A DNA stretch of 64,000 bases from JAEYXS01 sp943367715 (GCA_943367715.1 CALRJY020000005.1:62001-126000); one strand, 5' to 3'. Positions 17,234 to 27,073 are shown, numbered from the stretch's first letter. Numbers and translations: made by a program. Notes: generated from the sequence alone by a model not told the origin.

Positions 17234-18735
17234 AAGCCTTCCAGCGTTTCCCTCCGGGTCCGCCGTTTGACGGCACGAATGCCGCCTTCCACCAGGTCTT
17301 CGCCCACATCCGCCACCACATTGGTTTGCCGACGCAAGGTGCGTACACTGCTGTGCACCAGACGTTGGATGCCGCGTGGGGTGAACATGTATTCCGCCAA
17401 GGTCGCGAAACCGAGCACGGGATTGAACTCATGCATGCCGCGCATCACGCGCACCAGTTCGCGTAACGGTCGTTCCGTCGGTTCTTTCAAACTTTGGAGC
17501 ACGTGAACAGAGAGCAGGCACAAAACCATCGAGGCTACGAAAAGAACGTGATAATTGGTCAACGGCCCGCCCATCAACGTGCCTACCTGTTCTGGCAACA
17601 GGGACAGTATCTTGCCGCCCATCACCGGTCCAAAGGCGATGATGAGATTGGAGAAAGCAAAGAAGACCGAGATATAAGCGGCTTTCTTCTCCGCCGGCAC
17701 CAGATTGATCATCAGGTTGAACTGGCAAAGCTGGAAGCCGGAGGTCATGAACCCCGTAACGAAATAAGTCACATACAGGTGTGCATTCCGCTCCGGTCCC
17801 ACCAGCAGCCATGATAAAGCGGCGGTCCCTGCCCAAAGCAGGGAGCAGGCGACCATCACTGGCTTGTTTCCGAAGCGATCGCTCAGCGGTCCCCAAGTGC
17901 GCAGGGATAACAGACCGCCCAAGCTGGCGATGGTAGCCAGCACGGTCAGATCACCGACCGAGTAGGGGAGTTGTTGCAGCACATAGACGCTGTAAAATGG
18001 CTGAGCCAAGTTGAGGCAGAATCCCCAAATGCCGATGAAGAGGAGCAGTTTCAGATAGTTGATATCCTTTAACACGGAGAGGTATTCGCCGAGCTTGGTC
18101 AGTTTGGCGTGGCGGGTGGTGACCGAAGCGGGGAACTTCATGATGGCGAAGTAATACATGCCGATCATCCGTGCCCCCGCCGCTGTGGCGAACACTGCGC
18201 CAAAGGCGTACACGGTATTGTGGAAGTGATCGACGAATTGTCCCGCTGCCAGCAACACGATGAGATTCCAGAAGGCAAAGATGATGTTGCGATCGCCAAA
18301 GTAACGTCCCCGGATGGAGAGAGGTACGAGGTCCGACATCGAAGCCGACCACGCCACGGCTGCCACGCTATCCGCCAAACTGGAGATGAAGACGATGGCG
18401 AAGAGCAGTGGGACAGTCTCTGATCCCAGCAGGGGGAACAAGGAGATGAAGGCCCACGGCAGGGCATTGAAGGCAAAGTTGATGAGGACGATTTCGCGCA
18501 GGGAGAAGAAACGCTGCAACCAGTTCGTCACCAGCGGCTGGATCACGTGGCAGATCAGCGGCACGGAGGCCAGCCAGCCGACCAGCCCGGCATCCCAATG
18601 CAGCACGGCCGTCACGAAACCGATCACGAATGGCAGGTTCGACCGGGTCAAATTCAGCATGGGGACGCTGAAACACGCCTCAATAGTGGCGTATTTCAGT
18701 GACAGGAGAAAATCACGTTTACGTATGCCGTTCAC
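17197..18735 (-). CDS. major facilitator superfamily transporter
   Basis: A 512-residue polytopic inner-membrane protein with about 12 hydrophobic segments (for example LPFVIGFVTAVLHW, VPLLFAIVFISSLADSVAAV, LLLFIGIWGFCLNLAQPFYS, ISVFFAFSNLIIAFGPVMGG). The loop LRTWGPLSDRFGNKPVM matches the MFS signature between helices 2-3 or 8-9 (G-x-x-x-D-R-x-G). The substrate cannot be told. After the last helix a charged cytoplasmic tail of about 80 residues follows. Its final residues (NPKSKDPNSKE) are encoded by the palindromic repeat at 17121-17233, so the natural C-terminus was changed by that element. The gene is convergent with the zinc-ribbon gene and alone. Confidence 0.88.
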   Translation of the reverse strand: MNGIRKRDFLLSLKYATIEACFSVPMLNLTRSNLPFVIGFVTAVLHWDAGLVGWLASVPLICHVIQPLVTNWLQRFFSLREIVLINFAFNALPWAFISLFPLLGSETVPLLFAIVFISSLADSVAAVAWSASMSDLVPLSIRGRYFGDRNIIFAFWNLIVLLAAGQFVDHFHNTVYAFGAVFATAAGARMIGMYYFAIMKFPASVTTRHAKLTKLGEYLSVLKDINYLKLLLFIGIWGFCLNLAQPFYSVYVLQQLPYSVGDLTVLATIASLGGLLSLRTWGPLSDRFGNKPVMVACSLLWAGTAALSWLLVGPERNAHLYVTYFVTGFMTSGFQLCQFNLMINLVPAEKKAAYISVFFAFSNLIIAFGPVMGGKILSLLPEQVGTLMGGPLTNYHVLFVASMVLCLLSVHVLQSLKEPTERPLRELVRVMRGMHEFNPVLGFATLAEYMFTPRGIQRLVHSSVRTLRRQTNVVADVGEDLVEGGIRAVKRRTRRETLEGLNPKSKDPNSKE

Positions 18736-19003
18736 AAAACCGCCGGGGCGGCGGGCGCGGAACAGTCGATAATGAAAACGGCTTTGTCAACTGTCCAGCG
18801 GGCGGGATGCAAGCCAAACCGGCTCACCCATTTAGGTCTGGCAGAGGTGGATTCTGGATATTGCAGATTCTTTGAAACCGGCGGACACTGACGGCGTCTT
18901 GGTTGAGGTGAGGAACACGGGATAGGCAGGCGCCGGATAAGATTTGAGCATTCGCAAGCCCACCCGTGTCTCTAACCGCGCGACCTGGCGCAGTGCTGGA
19001 ACG

Positions 19004-19537
19004 ATGCAGACTGAAATCAACCCGGAAACTCCGGTGAACGGATGGGCCCGCCTTGTGGTGGGCAAGCATCCGAAAAAGACCCTTTCCCGGATCGCCGTCA
19101 CGGTGATCACCTGCGCGGTGGTCTTTGGTTTTCTGGCGCGGCCTATCAGGGTGGTGGGTGTCAGCATGTTTCCCACCTACAAGCAGGGGCAGTACAATTT
19201 CATCAACCGGGTATCCTATTGGTTCGCCGAACCGCGACGCTTTGATGTCGTGGCTGTGGATGCCCGAGGAACGGATGCCCGTGCGGTGCTCCTCAAACGC
19301 ATCATCGGACTGCCTGGTGAAGAGGTTAAAATCGAGGACGGGATCGTGTATATCAATGGCCAGCCACTGGAAGAAACCTATGTGCGGGCGAGGTTCCCTT
19401 GGAAGGAGAGCGAATACCAGCTGGCGGCCAATGAATATTTCGTAGTGGGGGACAATCGGGCGATGATCCAGAGCAATCACACCCATGGCGTCTATGATCG
19501 GGCGGCGATCATGGGGAAGGTGCTTTGGCAGAAGTAA
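19004..19537 (+). CDS. lepB: signal peptidase I
   Basis: A 177-residue membrane-bound serine protease that removes signal peptides from exported proteins. One N-terminal transmembrane segment (IAVTVITCAVVFGFLA, about 29-44) is followed by the catalytic serine box VVGVSMFPTYKQGQ (Ser54) and the lysine box VLLKRIIGLPGEEV (Lys98). Box E is GDNRAMIQSNHTHG; the usual 'GDNRxxSxDSR' is partly changed, with Asn-His after the serine. This is short for a Gram-negative enzyme and resembles the compact Gram-positive form. ATG 19004 was chosen; a TTG at 18944 would add 20 residues before the membrane segment. Confidence 0.87.
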   Translation: MQTEINPETPVNGWARLVVGKHPKKTLSRIAVTVITCAVVFGFLARPIRVVGVSMFPTYKQGQYNFINRVSYWFAEPRRFDVVAVDARGTDARAVLLKRIIGLPGEEVKIEDGIVYINGQPLEETYVRARFPWKESEYQLAANEYFVVGDNRAMIQSNHTHGVYDRAAIMGKVLWQK

Positions 19538-19546
19538 TCTGGCTGG

Positions 19547-20935
19547 CTAGTAGTCTTTGAACGGTCCTCGCGGCTCGGCCTCGTCCATTTGTTTTTTCCA
19601 GTTGGCGAACTTGCTTTTCATCATGGTTACTACGCCCGGTTGCTGCTTGCTCAGATCCTGTTTTTCGCCCGGATCACTGGCTAGGTCGTAAAGTCCGTTG
19701 CCTTTGGCTGATTCCACCCATTTCCAGTTGCCGACCCGCGCGGCGCGGTCACTGCGCCGCTCCCAGTACATCTCGTTACGACCCGACTTTCTCCGGCCCT
19801 GCAAGACGGGCAGGAGATTGAAGCCATCCAGCACCACGCCTTCCTGAGTTTTTGCCCGGGCGATGGCGGCGAAGGTGGGAAAGAGTTCCAGCCCGGTGAG
19901 AAACTCATCGGTCACTTTTCCGGCGGGAAGCTGGCCGGGCCAGCGGGCGATGAAGGGCACGCGCAGACCGCCTTCCCACATCGTGGACTTGGCACCTTTG
20001 AGCGGCGCATTGCCGCCATTGCCGCTCCCACCGTTATCCGACATGAAGACCACCAGGGTGTTCTTCTCAAGGTCATGTTTCTTTAAAGCGTCCAGCAGGT
20101 CGCCGATGGCGGCATCCATGCACGTGACCGCGGCGTAGTAGGAAGTCAGTTTATCCTCCGGTTTCATCTGCGGATATTTCCGGACATATTCTTCAGGAGC
20201 CTGCACGCCGGGCTTATCGAGATTGGAGGCCCCGTGCGGAGCGTTGAAGGCGACGTAGAGGAAGAACGGCCGCTCATGGTTTTCATTGATGAAACGAAGT
20301 GATTCACGCTTGAAGAGATCGGTGGCGTAGGTGCCTTTGTCGGCCTCTGTGCGGTTGTTGTCCCGAAACATCGAAGGCACTCCATAACGTTCGTGCGTGT
20401 AGTAATCGATGCCGTTGTTGCCGATGCCGTAAAAGAAATCGAAACCACGCTGCAGTGGCAGATAACGTTTAGCCTGGCCCATGTCCCATTTGCCGACCAC
20501 ACCAGTCCGGTAACCTGCCTGTTGCAGCACGTTGCCGATGGTGATTTCCTTGGGGTCCAGACCCAAGGTCATTTCCGGGGAGACGAGGTATTCTTCCGGC
20601 GTGTATTTGTGACCGTAATTCACGAGGTCGTTGCGCACCATGTCGTAGAGCCCGTTGCGTTGCGGGTAACGCCCAGTCAGCACACTGCCGCGCGACGGGG
20701 TGCAAGCTGGCCAAGTCACGTAAAAACTGGTGGCCCTCACGCCTTCCCGGGCCAGCCGATCCAGATGGGGCGTGAGTATGGGCTTGGTGCCGATGATGCC
20801 GAGATCAGGATAGCCTTGGTCATCCGCCATGATGAAAAGAATATTGGGAGGGCGCTCCGCAGCCAGCAGGGGAATGGAGGTGACGGATATCAGCAGAAAC
20901 AGGGTGCCGAGCCAAAATAAGCGGGGGCGGACCAT
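19547..20935 (-). CDS. sulfatase (arylsulfatase A-like), exported
   Basis: A 462-residue secreted or periplasmic sulfatase starting at the ATG 20933-20935 (MVRPRLFWLGTLFLLISVTS signal). The N-terminal metal site NILFIMADDQG supplies the paired aspartates. The active-site motif CTPSRGSVLTGRYP places the formylglycine cysteine at residue 78; the following GR supports the family call. GKWDMGQ (catalytic lysine region) and VFMSDNGGSG (second metal site) are both present. A C-terminal cluster of basic and Trp residues closes the fold. A longer frame begins at 21028, but the extra N-terminal residues are not signal-like. It ends 9 bases beyond the convergent lepB and is not in an operon. Substrate, probably a sulfated glycan, cannot be read from sequence. 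Confidence 0.93.
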   Translation of the reverse strand: MVRPRLFWLGTLFLLISVTSIPLLAAERPPNILFIMADDQGYPDLGIIGTKPILTPHLDRLAREGVRATSFYVTWPACTPSRGSVLTGRYPQRNGLYDMVRNDLVNYGHKYTPEEYLVSPEMTLGLDPKEITIGNVLQQAGYRTGVVGKWDMGQAKRYLPLQRGFDFFYGIGNNGIDYYTHERYGVPSMFRDNNRTEADKGTYATDLFKRESLRFINENHERPFFLYVAFNAPHGASNLDKPGVQAPEEYVRKYPQMKPEDKLTSYYAAVTCMDAAIGDLLDALKKHDLEKNTLVVFMSDNGGSGNGGNAPLKGAKSTMWEGGLRVPFIARWPGQLPAGKVTDEFLTGLELFPTFAAIARAKTQEGVVLDGFNLLPVLQGRRKSGRNEMYWERRSDRAARVGNWKWVESAKGNGLYDLASDPGEKQDLSKQQPGVVTMMKSKFANWKKQMDEAEPRGPFKDY

Positions 20936-21347
20936 GGACTGATGTAAGCACAGGCGAGTGAAAGCAGGAAGACAAAGGTAAAAACGGGCGTATCTATCTT
21001 GATTGCGCTTTAGCGGTGGTATTTTCAATAGCCTTTATAGGTAGCTAAAAATTGCTCTGTCATGTAAAATAGATGTGATCACTGGCCATCACTTGCCTTT
21101 GTGGATGAACCTGATTCCCGGCGGCTTAAGAGGACATAGACTTAAACTTCCCTATGGGGGGAACACCCCATATTCACTTGATACCGTTCTGTTTAAGGTC
21201 ATGGCTTGTCCGAGCGTGCGGAGATTGCGCCGATTACTTGATTTAGAATGCCCGACGAGTCGTGGTTTGGGACACTTTAGTGCCCAACAATCAGGCGGGC
21301 TTTGCAAAAATTGGCCTAGAAGGTGCTAAATTGAACTTTTTACAGGA
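20936..21347. other. 412-base intergenic region between sulfatase and exoprotein genes
   Basis: No convincing gene was found here. A short frame at 21075-21329 has no recognisable features. One 7-bp hairpin is visible: TATGGGG (21153-21159), loop GGAACA, CCCCATA (21166-21172), without a T-run. The region must hold the divergent promoters for the sulfatase and the 1125-residue exoprotein, but no clear -35/-10 pair stands out. Confidence 0.5.
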
Positions 21348-24300
21348 ATGAGAACCCTTACCTTGCTACAATCGGTGGCGCTGTCGTTGATCGCCAGTGT
21401 AGCTGCTATCCAAGCAGTCCCCACGGCCAATCCAGATGTCGGGGCCACCCCTGCCAACCAACTTTTGACGGTCAGCAGCCCTGGCGTTCTATCTAATGAT
21501 ACGGGCACTGGCACTTTAACCGTTAACGGTAACGCGGCTCAGCAGAGCTATTCTTTCGCTGGTTTTACCTTTGATCAGCTTAGTACGCCGAATGTGTATA
21601 CTTCTTTGGCGGCGGGCACTTACAGTGGCGCGATCGTGACGCTTCTGCCCACTTCCGCCACTTCCGATTCAATCGGTGGATTTCCTAACAGCACGGCGGG
21701 CTATGATGATTCCCTGACCATCGGACGCAAGTTTGCCGGTGGGGCTGGCAATCGTGCCCTCAATCTGCCGAGCGGTAACAATGGCACCACCCAGCGCAGC
21801 GGGTTCCAACTTTCCTGGAACAACGGTCTGATACTGACCAATCTGACCGGTAATGATCTGGTGGTGTATGAATCTGGCTCCAATGCCACGACCCCGGAAG
21901 CTTTCATGGTGCAGGTGCATGACCGGATCAATAATGTGTGGAGCATCTGGGTTTATCAGCCTGCGACTGCGGTCGGAGCGACCACGGTGGAGCCCGAGGT
22001 GCTGTTCGCTACGGCCTTTGAATTGAGTGATTTCGGCATCGCGGTCAATGGCGAAGTGGATGCCATCCGCATTGTCAACATGACCAATGAAGACCGGATG
22101 CTGAATGCCTCCCGCACTGGCCAGGTGATTCCCGAAGACAATGGTGCCACCAGTGCTTTTACGCCTTTACCGGGTGGCTTGGCTTCTTTCGAAACCTATG
22201 GTGCCAGCACCATGGACCCTGATCCGCTTTACGTAGGCATCTTGCATCCGCTAAGCCCGGGAGCTCCCGCCTTTGACGCCAACAGTGCCTTGGGGGCGAC
22301 GGTGAATGTGAACCCGGACGGCAGCTATACCTATGACCCGCGTGGGGTGTCTGCGCTCCAGCAATTGGCGGTGGGTGCCACGGTGCAAGATACATTCGAC
22401 TACACCGCCCGAGACGATGATGGCTTTGACACGACTACCGTCACCATCACGGTCACCGGAGTGAATGATGCCCCAGTGGCCGTAAACGACAGCTATCGCG
22501 GGGATGAGAACTCGACTCTCTCAGTCCCGGCGGCGACGGGCGTATTGAGCAATGACACGGACGTGGACAACGGTGCGGCGATCTTCGTGACCAGTTTTGA
22601 TGCGGCCAGCACTGGAGGAGCCGCGGTGACCGTGGCCGCCGATGGCAGCTTTACTTACAACCCGGCCGGGTCTGCGACCATCCAAGCGTTGTCCGTGGGC
22701 CAAACGATAGTGGACACGTTCACTTACACAATTTCTGACGGCTTGGGCGGCAGCGACACAGCGACCGTTTCTATCACGGTGACAGGTCGCAACGAACCTC
22801 CGGTAGCGGTAGATGACTCGGGCTATACCACGATGTCCAATACTCCCTTGAACGTGCCCGCACCCGGTGTCCTGGCCAATGACACGGACCCGAATCCCGG
22901 CACGGTTCTGCGTGTCGAAGGAGAGGGCGATCAACCTTATGAGTTTGCCGGCGTGAAGTTCAATCAAGCGAGCACCCCGACGGTTCTCTCTCCGCTCGCT
23001 CCTGGCACCTACACCGGTGCAATAATCGATGCCGAACCGAATGACACGACTACGGCCCGGGGCGGTTTCCCGGATGATGCTACGAACTTCCGGGGTGAGT
23101 ATTCCCTTGGCCGGTTGCTTGAATCTTCCGCTGGCACGACCGTGAAAGGTGTCAATCTTCCGCGCGGCGACGCCGGTGCGGGTTACCGCAGCGGTCTGGA
23201 ACTGAGCTATGAAAACGGCCAAAGCCTGACGAACTTGTCCGGTGATGATTTTGTGATCTACGAATCAGGCAGCGCAAATACGCCAGAAGGCTACATGGTG
23301 CAGGTTCGCGGGACGGATTCGGGCGTGTGGAGCCGCTGGGTGTATGTCCCGGCTTCAGCGGTGGCTGATTATGGCGTGGCGGGTGAGTTCCTTTTCACCA
23401 CGGTTTTCAACCTGGACGACTTCGGCATCTCGGCTGATGACCGCATTGATCGTTTTCGCATCGCGAATCTGATCGCCACGGATCGTATCGAAGACGGCAC
23501 GCGCTTCGTCATCCCGCATGATAACGGCGCGACGAGCGCCACGCTGCCTGACCCGGGTTTCATGGCCAACTTCGTGAGCTACAATTCAGACACGTTGGAC
23601 CCAGATCCGCTTTACCTCGGGGTGGTGCATCCGGTGGTGCCAATAACTCCGGCTTACGATGCCACCAGCACCTTTGGTGCAACGGTGGTGGTGAATCCAG
23701 ACGGCAGTTTCAGCTACGACCCCACCACTTCCGTCTTTTTGACCACGCTGGCGCTGGGAGTAACGGTGAATGATACCTTTAACTATACTGTGACCGATGG
23801 TTTCGGTGGTTATGATACGGCTACCGTCACCGTCACGGTGAACGGAGTGAACGCGCCGCCGACGGTGGCGATCACGTTCCCGCCGAACAACTCGGTTTTC
23901 ATCGCGCCCGCCAGTTTCACCATCACGGCTACAGCCGCAGATGTGGACGGCTTCGTGACCCAGGTTGAATTCCGCGAGACGGTCAACAATGTTTCGTTGG
24001 GAACCGATACCTCTGATCCGTATTCAGTGGATGTCACGAACCTGGCTCCAGGCAACTACACCTTTGTGGCGATCGCCACTGATGATGATGGGGTCACCAC
24101 TACGTCGGCACCGGTGAACATCACTGTGCAGGCAAATCCGCCGCTGACGGCGGTGAGCGGGGTAAGTTCCAGTGGTGCGTTCTTCCTCCAGTCCGGTTTG
24201 ATGAGCCAGACGGTGACGGTGTTCAATCCTTCGCCCATCCCGATCCAGGCGGTGCGCTTGACGTTGCAAGGTCTGGCCCCGGGCATCGTGGTCTACAACG

Positions 24301-24725
24301 CTACGGGCACGAATGTCGCGAATGAACCTTATGTGCAACACAACTTCCCGGTGCCAGCCGGTGGTTCGGTGACGTTCTTCATCGAGTATTATGTGGCGAA
24401 CCGCGTCACGATCCCGGCGCCGGTGTTCTTGGCGGAATTGATGCCGGTGGATCCGCCCGTTGTGCCCGTGGGCACGGTGCAAAGCATCTTGCGCACCCCG
24501 CCGATCGTTTTGGCAGGAGGACATGTGCTGATTGATTACGCCACGCTGGCCGGTCGCACATATTACATCCAATACAGCGCTGACACGGTGACGTGGATAA
24601 CGGTCGTGCCGACGCAAATAGGCACGGGTTCGACGCGACAGTGGATCGATGAAGGTCCACCCAAGACGGAATCGCATCCGTCTACGGTAGTCGCACGGTT
24701 CTATCGCATTGTGGAAGCCCCTTAA
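21348..24725 (+). CDS. large secreted cadherin/VCBS-repeat protein with duplicated 230-residue module
   Basis: An 1125-residue exported protein with a signal peptide of about 23 residues (LLQSVALSLIASVAAIQAVP). Tandem VCBS/cadherin-like units are clear from repeated phrases: NDAPVAVNDSY, DTFTYTISDGLGGSDTATVS, NPDGSYTYDP, ATGVLSNDTDVD. A 230-residue module occurs twice, at about 68-300 and 531-765, with matching landmarks SFAGFTFDQLSTPN / EFAGVKFNQASTPT, LVVYESGSN / FVIYESGSA and DPDPLYVGILHP / DPDPLYLGVVHP. An Ig-like domain follows near 840-930 (PPTVAITFPPNNSVF, SYSVDVTNLAPGNYTF type), then a beta-rich tail. No membrane anchor or sorting signal is seen at the C-terminus. It is probably a cell-surface or matrix adhesin. 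It runs 19 bases before the beta-barrel gene, which may be its partner. Confidence 0.87.
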   Translation: MRTLTLLQSVALSLIASVAAIQAVPTANPDVGATPANQLLTVSSPGVLSNDTGTGTLTVNGNAAQQSYSFAGFTFDQLSTPNVYTSLAAGTYSGAIVTLLPTSATSDSIGGFPNSTAGYDDSLTIGRKFAGGAGNRALNLPSGNNGTTQRSGFQLSWNNGLILTNLTGNDLVVYESGSNATTPEAFMVQVHDRINNVWSIWVYQPATAVGATTVEPEVLFATAFELSDFGIAVNGEVDAIRIVNMTNEDRMLNASRTGQVIPEDNGATSAFTPLPGGLASFETYGASTMDPDPLYVGILHPLSPGAPAFDANSALGATVNVNPDGSYTYDPRGVSALQQLAVGATVQDTFDYTARDDDGFDTTTVTITVTGVNDAPVAVNDSYRGDENSTLSVPAATGVLSNDTDVDNGAAIFVTSFDAASTGGAAVTVAADGSFTYNPAGSATIQALSVGQTIVDTFTYTISDGLGGSDTATVSITVTGRNEPPVAVDDSGYTTMSNTPLNVPAPGVLANDTDPNPGTVLRVEGEGDQPYEFAGVKFNQASTPTVLSPLAPGTYTGAIIDAEPNDTTTARGGFPDDATNFRGEYSLGRLLESSAGTTVKGVNLPRGDAGAGYRSGLELSYENGQSLTNLSGDDFVIYESGSANTPEGYMVQVRGTDSGVWSRWVYVPASAVADYGVAGEFLFTTVFNLDDFGISADDRIDRFRIANLIATDRIEDGTRFVIPHDNGATSATLPDPGFMANFVSYNSDTLDPDPLYLGVVHPVVPITPAYDATSTFGATVVVNPDGSFSYDPTTSVFLTTLALGVTVNDTFNYTVTDGFGGYDTATVTVTVNGVNAPPTVAITFPPNNSVFIAPASFTITATAADVDGFVTQVEFRETVNNVSLGTDTSDPYSVDVTNLAPGNYTFVAIATDDDGVTTTSAPVNITVQANPPLTAVSGVSSSGAFFLQSGLMSQTVTVFNPSPIPIQAVRLTLQGLAPGIVVYNATGTNVANEPYVQHNFPVPAGGSVTFFIEYYVANRVTIPAPVFLAELMPVDPPVVPVGTVQSILRTPPIVLAGGHVLIDYATLAGRTYYIQYSADTVTWITVVPTQIGTGSTRQWIDEGPPKTESHPSTVVARFYRIVEAP

Positions 24726-24744
24726 TCCAAGGAGAAAGCTAGCT

Positions 24745-25758
24745 ATGAAACGTGTTTATTTAATGAGTTTGGGGCTGGTGGCCACCTTGGCTGCAGGCAG
24801 TGCAGAAGCTGCGGATCAAGGCCGGTTCGGGCATTTCCGGATCAGTTACAGCCTGAATTTCAACGTCTCGGCCGATTTCTCGAATATCGGCGGCGCAGCT
24901 CCGGGACCCAGCCCTTTTACGCCACTGCTCGCTCCGGGTGATATCCAGCAGTATGATGACGGGTTCATCGGCATGGACATCTCGGGCAACGCCGGAGGAC
25001 TGACGACGTTCTGGGGCTATAACAACGCGAGCCAGATCGTGGGCGGCACTTTGCAGTTGAGCAGCACCGCTGCCGCAGCCGGACTTGGTTCGGCGAATAA
25101 CGACAGCCAGCTTCATCATGGAGTGGATCTGAGCTACTGTTATCAACTTAAAAGCTGGGACAATGGCGGCTGGGGTTTGGAGGGATCGTTTGGCTGGATG
25201 CCGGTGGGCATCACGGACAGCCAGCCCGTGACCGGTCCGTTTACGGGATTGATCGTCCCCTTGGGCGGCATGATTCCTCCGGTGCCTCCCTATACGGGGA
25301 CCGTGGCCGGTCCAGGACCTTTGCTGGATACGACCGGTGTGCCGTTCACGATTCCGAACGGCACGATCATCTCGGGCAGCCGGGATATTGATGCCTCGGT
25401 CTTTGCCTTCCGGTTCGGTCCTTATCTGGACTACAAGCTGGGCGAGCGGGTCAGCCTGACTTTGGCCGGCGGACTTGCGCTGGCGGTGGTGGACAGCGAA
25501 TTCACTTTCAACGAACTCAAGACGCCACTTATCGGTACGCCCACGACGACGGCCGGACAGGACCGTTCTTCAGACCTTCTCGTAGGCGGCTACCTCAGTG
25601 CCCGGGTTGCGTTCTGGCTGACGGATAACATGAACCTCTTCACGGGGGTGACGTATCAGAACGTGGGTTCCTTTGACCAAACGGCAAACGGCCGTAACGC
25701 GAGATTGAACTTGGGCAATACGGTGGCTCTGAATGTGGGGCTGGGCTTCTCGTTCTGA
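24745..25758 (+). CDS. outer-membrane beta-barrel protein
   Basis: A 337-residue protein from the ATG at 24745, which has the best ribosome-binding site in the area (AAGGAG at 24729-24734, spacing 10). The signal peptide is MKRVYLMSLGLVATLAAGSA with cleavage after AEA. The mature part has alternating hydrophobic beta strands (FRISYSLNFNVSADF, FRFGPYLDYKLGERVSLTLA, LNLGNTVALNVGLGFSF) and ends with the terminal phenylalanine used by BAM for barrel insertion. Length fits 10-14 strands. A Pro/Gly-rich loop lies near 160-200. It follows the repeat-rich exoprotein after 19 bases and is likely co-expressed; a role in its anchoring or export is inference only. Confidence 0.85.
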   Translation: MKRVYLMSLGLVATLAAGSAEAADQGRFGHFRISYSLNFNVSADFSNIGGAAPGPSPFTPLLAPGDIQQYDDGFIGMDISGNAGGLTTFWGYNNASQIVGGTLQLSSTAAAAGLGSANNDSQLHHGVDLSYCYQLKSWDNGGWGLEGSFGWMPVGITDSQPVTGPFTGLIVPLGGMIPPVPPYTGTVAGPGPLLDTTGVPFTIPNGTIISGSRDIDASVFAFRFGPYLDYKLGERVSLTLAGGLALAVVDSEFTFNELKTPLIGTPTTTAGQDRSSDLLVGGYLSARVAFWLTDNMNLFTGVTYQNVGSFDQTANGRNARLNLGNTVALNVGLGFSF

Positions 25759-25778
25759 GGAAATCCCAATAAACTTCG

Positions 25779-25810
25779 AGCGGGACTGGTCAGCGATGGC
25801 CAGTCCCGCT
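25779..25810. terminator. 11-bp hairpin between convergent genes
   Basis: AGCGGGACTGG (25779-25789) pairs with CCAGTCCCGCT (25800-25810) across a 10-base loop. It lies just downstream of the beta-barrel gene and ends exactly at the last base of the convergent pyrD frame, so it can serve both. The flanking T-run is weak. Confidence 0.7.
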
Positions 25811-26925
25811 TATGCTTTGGTCCCCACCGCGTCGGAGATGCTCTTGAGGCCCTCTGCCTCGACCTTCTTCTTCAATCCCTCTACGATAGCCTTGGCGATG
25901 CCTGGGCCCTCATAAACCATGCCCGTGTAGACCTGCACGAGGCTGGCGCCGGCGCAGATCTTCTCCCACGCATCTTCAGCGGTGAAGATGCCGCCAACGC
26001 CGATGAGCGGCAGCTTGCCGTGCGTCTGCTGATAGAGATGCCGGATGACATCCGTGCTGCGCTGGCGCAAGGGACGTCCGCTCAGGCCGCCCATTTCCGA
26101 ATAGATAGCCTTGAGCTTCGGCTCTTTCGTTTCGGGACGGGAGATCGTCGTATTCGTGGCCACGATTCCGGCGAGTTGACGCGGGCCGACCAGTTCCAGC
26201 ATTTCGTCCAGGGCATCAAATGTCAGATCGGGAGCCACTTTCACCAGCACCGGCTTCTTTTCAAAGCCCGTTTGCTGCGCGAGTTCGCTGTTGGTCTGCT
26301 GCAGCGCGACGAGGATTTGGTCCAGCGCGCTCTTGTCCTGCAACTGGCGCAGGTTCGGCGTGTTGGGTGAACTGACGTTTACTACGAAGAAATCGGCGAG
26401 TCGCCAGAGCGTGCGGAAGGAATTCGCGTAGTCCTCGGCGGCCTGATCGTTCGGCGTGATCTTTGATTTGCCGAGATTGATGCCGACGGGATGATTGGGC
26501 CAGCGGCCGCTTTGCTTCCACTCACTCAGGCGCGTAGCGAGGGCAGGGGCACCGCCGTTGTTGAAACCCATGCGGTTCACCAGTGCTTCATCAGCGACGC
26601 CGCGAAACATGCGCGGCTGCGGATTGCCGGACTGTTCATGCCACGTCACGCCACCGGCTTCGGAAAAGCCGAAGCCCAGCGCCGCCCAGGCGGGCATGGC
26701 TACGCCGCGCTTGTCCATGCCGGCGGCGAGGCCGACCGGATTGGGGAAATCGAGACCGAAACATTTCACCGGCAGCGCGGGCGCGGAGAACAGTTCCGCC
26801 ATCGCCTCACACAACACCGGGGCGTGGCTCACGCGTGCGAGATTTTCCAGCGCGAGATTGTGCGCCGCTTCCGAATCCATCTCGAACAATGCGGGACGGA
26901 CCAATTGTTTGTACCACCAACTCAT
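25810..26925 (-). CDS. pyrD: dihydroorotate dehydrogenase (quinone), class 2
   Basis: A 371-residue membrane-associated FMN flavoenzyme that oxidises dihydroorotate to orotate with quinone as acceptor, in pyrimidine synthesis. The start MSWWYKQLVRPALFEMDSEA begins the amphipathic N-terminal helix pair typical of class 2. Family blocks follow: DFPNPVGLAAGMDKRG (FMN phosphate region), FNNGGAPALATRL, VNVSSPNTPNLRQLQ (catalytic serine region), VKVAPDLT, IVATNTTISRP, GLSGRPLRQRSTDVI and IGVGGIFTAEDA. Twelve codons of upstream open frame were not used because they are not family-like. Single gene. Confidence 0.95.
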   Translation of the reverse strand: MSWWYKQLVRPALFEMDSEAAHNLALENLARVSHAPVLCEAMAELFSAPALPVKCFGLDFPNPVGLAAGMDKRGVAMPAWAALGFGFSEAGGVTWHEQSGNPQPRMFRGVADEALVNRMGFNNGGAPALATRLSEWKQSGRWPNHPVGINLGKSKITPNDQAAEDYANSFRTLWRLADFFVVNVSSPNTPNLRQLQDKSALDQILVALQQTNSELAQQTGFEKKPVLVKVAPDLTFDALDEMLELVGPRQLAGIVATNTTISRPETKEPKLKAIYSEMGGLSGRPLRQRSTDVIRHLYQQTHGKLPLIGVGGIFTAEDAWEKICAGASLVQVYTGMVYEGPGIAKAIVEGLKKKVEAEGLKSISDAVGTKA

Positions 26926-27044
26926 CGGCGCAGAGCATGAGCATCTTGCGCGGAGAGGCAAAGCAAGAAAGTGCGGGCATGCGCCTCATCGAGCGGTGAA
27001 AGTCAACCCTCCAACTGTGAAAAGTTTTCATCATCGGATTCCTG

Positions 27045-27073
27045 TTTACAGAGGGAGGTTCGTTGTTAGTATT
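27045..27073 (+). promoter_or_regulatory. candidate sigma-70 promoter of glnB
   Basis: TTTACA (27045-27050) and AGTATT (27068-27073) are separated by 17 bases, 27 bases before the glnB start. The -10 match is moderate. No sigma-54 -24/-12 pair was seen. Confidence 0.35.

Noticed and set aside
21075..21329. Open frame of 84 codons upstream of the exoprotein
   Set aside because: No family likeness, no ribosome-binding site, ordinary composition of non-coding DNA.
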